Source of the DNA: Campylorhamphus procurvoides
Taxonomy: Eukaryota > Chordata > Aves > Passeriformes > Dendrocolaptidae
Length of the DNA stretch: 64,000 nucleotides
Reading direction: 5' to 3'
Assembly (NCBI GenBank): GCA_013396655.1
Contig: WBMV01006647.1
Span: forward strand, 3,381,400 to 3,445,399
Part shown: piece after piece, positions 48,701-60,700 of the stretch
Numbering within the stretch: the first letter of the stretch is position 1
Layout of the letters: every line of letters starts with the position of its first letter
The notes under the pieces: generated by a model
The model's database searches: none
What the model saw: only the letters and a program-made list of their open reading frames with translations
What the model was told of the DNA's origin: nothing
Translations under genes and position numbers: made by a program

Positions 48701-51700
48701 GCTGGTACCAGAAAGCTCTCTAGCTAGCAGCATAAAGCAGTCATGATCTTTGAGGACCAGGAGATGACCCATAAACTGAGCTGAGCTTGGGCTTGACTGT
48801 GTGGTTCAAGCAGCCTTGGTGTGGTTTGGCACCTACAGCCAGGACACTTGCTGGAAGGTCTCTTCAGCAGGGAGTGATGTTTCCAACTTTCCTCTGATTT
48901 AGGACATGAAGTAGTTCCTTGCATGCACTGGCAGCCATCAGCTCCTTAACCAGCCTTCAGAACTGGCACAAGCATTTCAGGATCAGGGGTAGAATAGAAG
49001 ACATACTTTCACTCAAGGACATCCTTTTTCAAACTGTGCAATTTAAGAGCCCTGGATTAAAAAGCCTTCAGGCATTATATAGGGTGAGGTGAGGAGCATT
49101 ATATAGCTCCTTGAGTGTGCTAAAAGTCATAAAAAAGTTACAACCTGCTTTTGCACTGTACTGTTTAATTTAGCAAGTGATTGAACACCCAAAAAATTAA
49201 TTTAAGTTTATTCAGCAACATGAGCATTAACACTCCAAAATGGATTTTGAAGAAAAAATAAAATTTGGAATTAACAGTACTCCCAGTGTGTTGTTGTTAA
49301 AACACTGTCCATGAATTATTCATTTCTGTTAAGAAAGCACTACTTCACAAACGGGCTAAAAGCTCAGCAAAGGAAGAACAGCACTAATCCAAATATTAAG
49401 CTTTTTCTGTAACATGCTTTGATCTCTGGAATCCATCTGAAGGAATCACTTTATGGAAGTTAAGAGCTTTTTTCTTTTTGACCTTAAGTGAATTCGATTC
49501 AAATATACATTATAGCTCTTGAATCTTAAAGACCATTAGTTGTACATCTAATGCACATCAGAAGCCTGGGAAATAATGCCTCCAGCTTATTTTGAATAAA
49601 ACCTTCAATGCATTTTCTCATGTCAATACTTAAAGGGTTTTTTACACCCTATAAGTTGAAAAAGGTCCTAATCCTTTTCCTTTTTGTATGCTGGTGGGCA
49701 TTATTGGCTACAGAAAATCTTGCTGAAGTTACTGGGGTTATACAAGTATTAAGGGACCTGTGGATAGAGGATGGAGACAGAGGCATATACTAAATGATGA
49801 CAAATAGTCTTTGTGTGCTTTCTTCAATGGCATCCAATTAAGTTACTAACAGTTACTCCACCAGAGGATTTCTATTTCTTTCTTTCTCTCTTAAGAACCC
49901 TCTAACACTCCCCATCTCAGGGGTTAACGTTTGCTATGACTGAATCCTGAGAGTTTGAATTAATTCATAAATAGTCCTCCACGCATCCTACCACTGGTTT
50001 CCTAAGTTGCATTTTTCACTTTGGCATGCTTGGCAAACAGGATTCGGAGGGGCTCGGGGCCACCCCTGAGCTCAGCACCCCCTGAGCCCACGTGGGGTTG
50101 GGGGCTCCAGTTTGTGCGGCACTGCTGAGCTGTGGGGGGCAGGAGGGCAGGGAGGGACTCACCGCCGGTGCCACACGTGTGGGAGCACTGGGACCAGGCT
50201 GACCACGGGGAGAGCTGGCAGTCCACGGCACAGCCCACCACGCAGCGGCTGCTCGTCTGCACGGGCTTCTCCAGGCGCAGCTGGGAGGGACAAGGGAACA
50301 CAGCCATCAGCTCCCCAGCCAAGCACCCACAGTGGCAGCCACTCCAGCAGCACGCCAGCACCCAGGACCTGTCCCAAGGGGTAACAGCATTTCATGCCAT
50401 GTGCTGATCTGGGCTGGGGTAGAGTTAATTTTATTCCCAGTGGCTGGTATGGGGCTGTGTTTTGGATCTGTGCTGAATAGTGATCATAACAGAGATGTTT
50501 TGTTATTGCTGGGCAGGGCTTGCAGAGAGCCAAGGGCTTTTCTGTTTCTCACACTGCCACACTGGCAAGGGGGATGGGGCTGCATGGGAAGCTGGGAGGA
50601 GGCACAGCTAGGACAGGTGACCCAAACCAACCAAAGGGATATTCCAGTCCATATGACATCATGCTCAATACCTAAAGCTGGGAGGGAAGAAGGAAGAAGG
50701 GGGGATGTTTGGAGTGATGACGTTTGTCTTCCCAAGTAACCATCACACATGATGGGGCCCTGCTGTCCTGGAGATGGCTGAACACCTGCCTGCCCATGGG
50801 GGACAGTGAATTTGTTTTAATTTGCTTACGTACGAAGCTTTTGCTTTCCCCATTAAACTGTCTTTATCTCAACCCATGAGTTATCCAGCTTTCACCCTTC
50901 TGATTCTCTCCCTGATCCCTCTGTTTGGGAGTGAGTGAGTGGCTGCATGGGGCTTCACTGGTGACTGGGACTGAACCATGACAGCCTCCCTCAGCCTTTG
51001 GGTCTTATTACTAAAGGATAATTCCAGACTTCTAGTAGTAGGGCACAATCTCCCCAGTCACCAGCTTGTCGGAGGTGCTGGGATGGTGCAGGGTTGGCAG
51101 CCATGCCATGTGCATTCCAGTCAAGGAGTGAAACCAACCACTAAAACCTCCTGTGGACACCAAAGCACCCACGTGCTACACTCCCAGCACCGAACACAAC
51201 TTCCCCACCATTTATGGGTGATGTCTTGGCATGGATCAGAAGGCAGCCCCAGCCCTCTGGAAGNGGGCTTCACTGGTGACTGGGACTGAACCATGACAGC
51301 CTCCCTCAGCCTTTGGGTCTTATTACTAAAGGATAATTCCAGACTTCTAGTAGTAGGGCACAATCTCCCCAGTCACCAGCTTGTCGGAGGTGCTGGGATG
51401 GTGCAGGGTTGGCAGCCATGCCATGTGCATTCCAGTCAAGGAGTGAAACCAACCACTAAAACCTCCTGTGGACACCAAAGCACCCACGTGCTACACTCCC
51501 AGCACCGAACACAACTTCCCCACCATTTATGGGTGATGTCTTGGCATGGATCAGAAGGCAGCCCCAGCCCTCTGGAAGCACAGTGAGCCCCTGTGGTTGC
51601 CCAGCCCTGCTCACCTGCTGGCAGAGCTGCAGGCTGACGGTGGCCCCATCACTACGCTGGCAGCTCAGGAGGCGGCGCCGCTCCCCGTGCCCACAGGTGG

Positions 51701-54700
51701 CATTGGCACCCAGCTGGCATCCACTCCAGCCTGCAGACACAAAGCAGAGGGTGCACTGCTGCAGGTCACCTTTTCACTCAACACGGAATCACAGAGTGGT
51801 TTGCGTTGGAAGGGACCTTAAAGATCATCCTGTTCCAACGCCCCTGCTGTGGGCAGGGACACCTTCCACTAGAGCAGGTTTCTCAAAGCCCCATCCAGCC
51901 TGGATTTGAAGCCTCGAAGAAGTGGCTTTACCTAAGGCAGCACTTTGCCAAGTCAGGGCTTCCCAAACCTGGGAACAATCCCCACAGAAGGATGTTGTTC
52001 TTAAAACCAGGCAAGTCTCAGAGGAGGCACCACTCGCTTCTCGCTCCAATATCATAGCCCTTTACAAAACTGGTACATCTGAGTGCACATGCTGAACACT
52101 GATAAAGGGTATCAGTTCAGTTCAGTTGGCATTCTCACAAGATTGCACTGTCTGAAGTAAAATTCAACTTTGATAAAGCAGCTGGAAGAATTTCTGAAGG
52201 GGAACTCTGGTTTAACTGGGTTTTGTCTCAAGGCAATGCTATCCATTATTTAAAACTAAACTCTTAATACTCATGAAATAGAAACAGTATTTCTAGCAGA
52301 AGAAAATTAATATCTTATTACATGTCTGAAATTATGTTGGTCAGAATACAACTAAACTGAAATAAGCTTTAAAACATCATTTAAAATAAACAAAAAGCCT
52401 AACAAAAGCCATTAAAATTTCCATAGACCACCAATAAATAAGAAGGATGAGAAGAAAACCTATTACTTTGTGTCTTCCACCTCTGATAAACACAAACACA
52501 TAAATGTTGTGCATTTCTGAAATGTGATGATAAAAAAGGCATCGTCCTGCTGCCTATGTTTCTAGGGCTTTTATTACAAACAGGCTGAGTTTATATTCAG
52601 CTATTTTATCTTGCTTTGTTCTCCTTTCCCACCAGCCCCCAAACTCCTCTTAGATCTCTCCTCTCTATGTCTTTCTTATTTACTTGAGCTGGTCAAAACA
52701 AAAGGAATTTTTCCTGTTTTGTTTTGGTGGTTTGTTTGCAGCAGATCTAATTGCTTCTGAGGTCCTAAATAATGCATTTTGCTCTGAATATCCTATACCC
52801 ACCCATATAACCTTCAAAGCAGACTTCTGTCTGTATCATTGGCTTCACCAGAACCACACGGTGGATGCTCTTTAAACTGGAATTTTGTAATTCTGTTGAT
52901 AACCCATCAAGAATCTCATTTAACTTGCTTTATTTCCAGTGTACCTGCAATGACAGCTTAAATACAAAAAATGTGCATTTGTCCACTAACCTGTGAAAAT
53001 GTAGGCAAGTAATTAACTTCACTGAAACCAATGAGGTCTACACAGAGCTCTTTTAATGTCAAGGCTTTAACCCGACACCACAAGCAAACATAACTAAAAA
53101 CACATCCTAAGGGTATATCAGAAAGCTGCACCTACCTGTTAGGTTGTACTGATATTGGAAGCAATTTTGGTTAAGAACACATGGCTTCATTTGGGAATCT
53201 TCAGGGCAGGGCTTTGAACCGCCAGGGGACCTCAGCACTTGTCGAGTTCGGGTTTGCATAACACTGGGGTCACACACCTGGATGCAAAAGGGATGGACAG
53301 CACTGAGACCTCAGTAAATCACACAGACACCGCAGCCCAAGCTGCTACAGGCACAGCCACATCGAGGCACAGTGCAATCCCACTCCTGTTCCAGCTGCTT
53401 AAAAGCACATGAAGGAAAAGAAAAACAGTTCAGTGTTAAGAATCCAGGTCATGTTTTATCCATGCTGATTTGGCTATTCCTGGCACTCCTACACTACTTA
53501 TTTCCGTGGTGGGTTTTTTTTTTTTGGTAAGAATCCTTGGGGACAATGGGATAAAGACTCTGCCATTTTGCTGTGCCCTACTTTGCACCTCTTTCCAAGA
53601 CTTCCAGTAAAATACCATTGTACTGAATAATGGGACAGGATTTCTGGCACAAATAATGCATTTTTAAGTAATAACTGATGTTACAGGAAAGCTTTCATTT
53701 CTAGGAAGGACATTTGTAATTGCTTATCAGTTATGATGCTGACAAGACTCTTCAAAGTATGTGATACCAATACTGATGTCCAAGTGCCTATAAACCAGGA
53801 TTTGCTTGTTTATGTTTTCATGGGAATATGAACCAACTAGGCAGGTTTTCATTTATGTTTGTGCAAGACAGGCATGAAGACTGGTTTCAGCAGCCCTCAA
53901 TCCTCACTCTCTCAGCATTGTGACATGGGGCTGTTTGCAGTACAGCATGAATGAGCAAGTGCATGTGGTTGCAGCAAACCTAATGGAAATAAATTCCTAT
54001 TAAGGCATTCACAGCCATTTATTGGATAAGATGACCTATTTAATTCCTAACAGTTTCTCATTTGGATTGTTCAGGAACAGTAAACAAAAAAAACAATGCA
54101 AAACAAATACACTTCCACGAATACTTGGAAATTTACAAAATGATTTTCTACAGAGTACTTTAATTACAAAAAATAACAACTAACAGTTTAAAACCACGGG
54201 CTTATTATCACGCAACAAACTGCCTGCAAACACTGAACCCTGTATGGGTGAAAGTGTGGATAATTCCTGTATTGTGAATATTAAAGGGAAATGTAATGGC
54301 CTTGCAGCATAAATCTAGATCTCAGACTGATGTAAACCTGGATTAGTTGCACAGCTCATAGCATAACTGAGTGGAATAAATATCAGGACAAAGAGGAAAA
54401 AAGTCTGGATTGGTCTTAAAATACATTGCCAGGGCCAATTTTCCTTATGCTTACGCTATGTGAAAGAAATTCTATTATATTCTTACTGCTGACACACATC
54501 TTGTCAAATCATTTTAAATGGTAATCTTATTCGAATACCCATGGTCAGCGAAAATACCCAATTGCTTTTAATTATCTGAAAATTAAACCCATGCTAAGTG
54601 TTTACCAATAGCTTATTGCCTTTTTCTCAACTAATCTGATTGTTCATCCTCACAACTAACACTAATAACTTAAATGATTTGCCAATAAACCAAAATGAGT

Positions 54701-57700
54701 AAGAAAAAAAAATCAAAGCAGGTATCTCAGTAGCTACTCCTAATTAATGTTTCTCTGAATTATGTTACCAAAGGGAGAAAAAAAATCAATGGATGCTGTG
54801 ACAGAAGTTGCCTGTGCCAGCTCAGAAATACCTGCTTTTGCTCCCTTCCAAATGAGAACCTGCAGACAGAAAATATGCATCATTTGTAGATAAGTCAACT
54901 CTTTTATTAAAACAGCCCCCCGTGGTGCTTCATTACAGGGCACTGATGCAGGGCAGTGGTGTCACAGAGCCCCCCCAGCTCTCCTGGCTGCCAGGACTGT
55001 TTTCCCTCCTCTCAGACATCTCCCGGTGGGCGGCAGAGCAGCCGAACTGGTCGGGATCTATCTGGTGTTTGCCAGGATCCAAACAAACAACTGCCTTATT
55101 GCTGCTCCAAAGCCGGAATTCTCGCTGTGCTGATGAGCCACCGTGTTCAGAAGCCAGAGCTGATGTGATAAGCTCCTCACTTTTACCAGTTTTGAATAAC
55201 AAGGAATCTCTGTAGGAAAAGCGTTCATTTAATCAAGCTGAGTACATGGGAAACATGCAAGAATTCAAAGGCAGCAAACTGTAACTAATATCCTGTAATA
55301 TTATTTGTTGAATTTCTCTTAACGTCAATTGAGAAGTCAAATTAGTTTTATAATTGATTTTCTGGCCTTACTCTTTCAAGTTAACTATGTAAAAAATTGA
55401 GCCAAATATTTATGGAACTGAGTAAGTGGCAGGAGGGAACGACTTGCAAAGGAAAAGATGAAAGCTGGGATTTTCAAAGGAGCAAGAGGAAGCCGAGTAT
55501 CCAGCTACCCTGGAATCTCAAAGGGCTTGGGTGCACAGCTCCTGCAGGACCCCTCCAAAAACCCAGGCAGGAAAAGAATGAAGTATTTACGACATGGCAA
55601 AGGTTGAGGAATGACTTGGCAGACCCAGAGTCATTAGGGGATGTGAACAGTGAAAGACAAAGAAGAGGAATTGTTTCCAGTGGGGAGATGCTGAGGGTAT
55701 TATTAACAATAATAAAGAGACATGTAATCTGAACAGCAGGAGGAAGATATTATGTCACCATTGTCACCACTGCCATCACTACCAGTGGTGCATGTCTAGT
55801 CCTGAATTTGGATGTATAAAAGTTCTGAGAGCAAACCCAAACACCATCAGTGGCAACTCCCATGTTTAGGATGCAGGACAGAAATGGCAGTGATTTATAG
55901 AAACATTTACAGAAAAGGCAGCAAATTAAAGAAATATTTCTTGAGTACTTATAGTAAGAAATTACCACAGAATTAATTAAGATTAAGGCAAGATAACAGA
56001 AAGGGTTGATCCTGAATATTCTCACAAATTAAGAAAATGGCAGTATGAATTTGACTGTTCAAATAATCTTCCACACAGAACAGCAAAGGTGCCGTTCAGA
56101 TACACGGATCAAGACTGGATCTGCCCCAGGAATCCAAGTTTCTAATCACATGCATATATGGACCTACAATTTTGGCGGTTTTAAATGAATAAAACCCACT
56201 GTGACTCAGCAATGCTCTACTGAGTATCTTCATTTACAACTCCTCTGTTCCCACTGAGTGGATGCTACACTTCCAAAGACATTATTTTACTTCCTACTGC
56301 TCTATTAGCAACTACAGCTTTCACTGATGACAGAAGAAGCATTTTTAATTATATTTTACATTAAGTCAGCCATTACCTCCTGTAAGGCTATCCCAACAGC
56401 TTTGTGCTCAATATTAACCGATATTTCTGCAGTGGAAGCACAAGGAAAGAGGAAAAGGTGTACCTACAACACTGCAAAGAGAAAGGGAGGTGCATAAAAC
56501 AGCTCTGGAGACTTGGCACCTTCACCTGAGCTTCCAGGAAACTGAGGCTCTGCTCTGCCACCAGGCAGGAGGAGACATTCTGCTTGCAGCCTGGGGACCA
56601 CCCAAGTTTTTAGCATCTGCTTAGCAAGTGGAAAACCTTTGTCCGATTTCTGCCTTATTCTGGACAACTGAAATCCACTTCTGACACCACCCAGACTAAA
56701 GATTTATGGATCAAAGAAGGACAATGGACTGGCCACAAATACAGGAGAGGAAACAAGTCCTAAGAAATGGAGGTAGCTGTGATGCACAGAGGTAGAAGGC
56801 CCAGAGCCCTGGAGAGCTCTATGTGCTTCAAGGTGAGGTTCCAGATCAGTTTTGCTGTTAAGTTTTACAAACTATGTTGTCTGTCCAGATTCCTTCCTAA
56901 TGACTGTAAGCAACAGAGTAATTCTGGCATGTGCATCCTTTAGAACTGGTGATAGGAATGGAATTGATTTCTAGATGGCAACAATAATGGGGACCTACCT
57001 CAGGTGGCACATTAATAGCCTACAGCAGTAGGATGTCATACAGAGACACATTAAGTTCCTATAGGCCAGATTATACAAACCACTACAGAAACAAAATATT
57101 TTTAAGCAATGAGAGGAACATAAAATGTCAAGGGAGGAATAAATCAAAGTTTTTTCTCAAAGGACCATTTAGAAATTATAACAGCCATCATCTTGATTCT
57201 GTGAGGGAATTCTTGGCACTATTGACTACTGCATTTTTTAATATTTCTTTTAGCCAATCTCAGTTTTTCACCACGACCACCTGTCACTATTTTAAGGTAA
57301 TGTAAAAAGTGAGGGACAAAACCACACACAAAGGATGTACCCAGCCTTTGTTCCAGACCATAATGGAACAGACAGAGCACCAAAAGTTTGCTCTGGAAGA
57401 GAAGGGCATTAAATAAAACTGCAAGGTTATAAATGCTAAATTCCAGTGCAAGAGCTGCTAACATATCACACATTAGTATACACTATTAGACCTTATTTGT
57501 GATGGATTTTAAAAGGTGTCCATTGATCTAGGCTTTCATAGGCATCATAATTGTATAACACAAAGGCTGTAACCCATTAGAGGGCCCTTAAAGCTGTTTA
57601 ATTTATCAAGCAGCTTGTATAATGCATCCTGCACTATAAATAGCTGGCTCCATTATTTTTAACTGGCTATTCATAAGGAACCATACAACCTCAAAATAAG

Positions 57701-60700
57701 GTAAATGCAAAGGCAGCAACAGTATTTGACTGTTTTTAACAGAGCAGTGAACCATTACATTGTTCATGCCAGTGTGGATGTTTTGTAACAATTTAACAAG
57801 CCATTTACAATAACACAAGCAATCTTTTGAAATAAGAATGCATTTACATAAATTTTCTTTTTCAGACAGATCTAGGTTCTGAAATTTTACCTGCCTCTAG
57901 ACAGAACCATTACTCTTCAAAAAATGATTGCTAATGAAGATGAATAAAAATAAAACAACAAATCTAAAAAACAGCAGTTACCATATATTTTGAAAGCTAT
58001 TAAAAAAATATCCCAGTCACAGCCATGCATAAAGAGTAGTGCATGTTCTTCAAAAAAAACTCCAACCAGCATAATTCTCATGCTTGATCTGAATAAGTTA
58101 ATTCTTGGGCTAGAAACACAACTCTGCAAGCCCCACTCTTCAGTCCAGCCTCCACACTGCAGGAGCTCTGTCAAACTTACGTGAGGTTGGTGAGTCTCCC
58201 CTGGAGATACTCAATACTGAGGAACGTGCTCAAGGGAATCCTGCTGGAGCACAGAGCTGGACTAGATGACCTCCAGTGGTCCCTTCCATCCTTGCCCATT
58301 CTGTGCCCCTGTGTGCAGGTACCAGTTGTGATGAAGACTTTGGTAACTGAGCCCCAGCATGTCCAAGAATCTGCAATTTCTCTTCCCGACGGCATTTCCA
58401 AACTGTAGAGACTGCAACCTGCATCCACGATGAAAGTCGCTGCAAACCTGAGGGCTGGCTGCATGGCTTGGTGACACTTCTAATCCCCCCAGTTGTGGCA
58501 CAGTCACACCACCCCCCGCAGACTGGAGGGAATAATAACTCAATCGTGGCAAGTCCTGAGCGCGGCACATGGCTATTGATCCATGAGGAAAATGCTGGCT
58601 GAAACGGAGACAGCTGTTCTCACTCACCAGACATGCAAGCTCCTATAATTAACTAATTTCAGACCTCTTGGAATTAGCTGCTAGAAATGCCAACAGCTGA
58701 GGCAAGCAAGGAGGCCACTCGGATCGGCACCGGGGGCTGTGACAGCCATCCACCCACCCAACAGAGAGCTAACGAAATACATTTGAGGTAATTATTTCAG
58801 GGACTTGTAGCACCACTCGCGTATTAACTCTTTTTAAGAATGCTTTGATGAATTCAATTGAAGTCAATTAATTACATTTCCAAGTCAGATGAATACAAAG
58901 TCGAGACGCCGCAGGAAGTGTGTGTAATTCCATCGCTGAATATGTAACAGAGATGATAGGATTTCAGCTTCCAGATTGTTTAGCTGGGTCTTTGAGCAAT
59001 CAAGTGATGGTGTCTGACTGAACACGCTATTGTCCCTGGAACAAATACGAAATCTCTGAAGCGAAATGCAAGTCAACCTAATTTGCCTATGATTATTTTT
59101 TTTTAACCAGCAGGATTCAAACTGTTAGTTTAAATGGCTTTAAAGACTTCATGTTTAAGTTACGTGGATGTTACTTAGTGACAAAGAAGAAAACTATGAG
59201 CCAAAAAATAGTCTTCAACCAAAGGGAAAACCATTTGGAATTTACTTCAAGCAACAGAGAAAGTGAAAATAATAGGGCAGCTTCAAATCAGTAACTGTGA
59301 GTTTCTTGAATCCAATACAGTAAAAAAACCCTCAAAAGTAACCTTGAGATATTGTATTTCAGACAGCTGCATTTCTGGGTCATGGCCATTAGATGAAATA
59401 TTAAAATTTACCTTTCTGCAGCAGTGTTAAATAGTACCATAATCAAGACACAAAAATTGCAATTCAGTTGAAAAATACACATAAAAGAATTGTAGGAGCA
59501 TCTGAAATTGTAAAAGAACACAAATATTTTAAAACAAAAGGGAAACGCACCCACCAAAGGTAGAACAAATACAATGTTTTAGACAGAAAAAGTATTGAAG
59601 TACTTTCCACTGACAAAGCAGTCACCACCTTTATGACTCATTGATTTCAACATGATTCAAGATCATTTACCATCCTGAAAGTGGAAAATTCACATGGGAA
59701 GAATATTGCTACAAGATAAACCCCAGTAATACCCTAGAAAGTACCCTGAGTACAATGACATATTGACAAAAGGTACAACAGATAAGCTAAAAGACCTTTT
59801 TATATTCAGTTGATAAGAGTTAGTTATTCTGCTATCAAGATGAATTTATTATCAACACTATAAAACATGAGCAGAACACCAAAGCACTGGAAAAGAATTC
59901 TCACCTGAGCAAAATCTTCGGTAAATAACTCAAATCAAAGAACTCCTCGGGCAAACATGAGGCTGAAATTGTGATTGTTCATTTCTTACAAACTAGAATT
60001 TGTCAAGTTTCATAAATCCTCTTTATCTCCAGCAAGCCAAACATGACCAGAGCTCCAGGAAAATATCCTGGAATGGTCTTTGGCAGCTGCCTCACGAGAG
60101 CGCTATGACTAGAGGAGTGCCAACTATTTTGGTATGAAATGTAAATGCACTTGAAAAAGAACAGCCAGGATTTAGAGTTTTGCTTTTCCATTGCAATATG
60201 ATGTGATCTTTCAAATTTTTTGGACTACTCAGGGAAGAGAAAGGAGCCATACTTAGAAAACATATTTTTGGTGAATATTCAAAAAGCATTTTATACATCC
60301 TCAGAAGACAGACATTTCCTTCCATTTTGGCATGAATCAGAAACCATGCATGATTATACCAGCTATTGAGCAAAATTCTCTCAACCACAATTAAACAGAC
60401 AATCCTAATGGGCAAGAGGTTCTGTGCGCGCAAACTTACTGATGTGTATTTTGGGCTCTGTGGCAAGACATTTGACACAAGACTGGAGGCACAACAAGTC
60501 TGACCAGAAGGTTAACACGAGATTCAGCTCCAGGTGCAGACTCCTGTATCTGGGTTTCTATGTGCAGGTCTCCATGCAAAGTCCAGACCTAAGCTCTCAC
60601 TTGCAACCAGGGCAGCTGCTCCACTGATCACAGGTAGCTCTTCCCTTACAGATGGAATGGGATCCTCCACAGGGGCCTTTGCAGCTCCATAGACCATGCC

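Noticed and set aside
58177..58627. Overlapping minus-strand frames, considered as an additional THSD7B exon
   Set aside because: No TSP1 cysteine/tryptophan pattern; part overlaps an antisense CR1 3' end, and the exons on either side already join in phase 0 with natural domain spacing.
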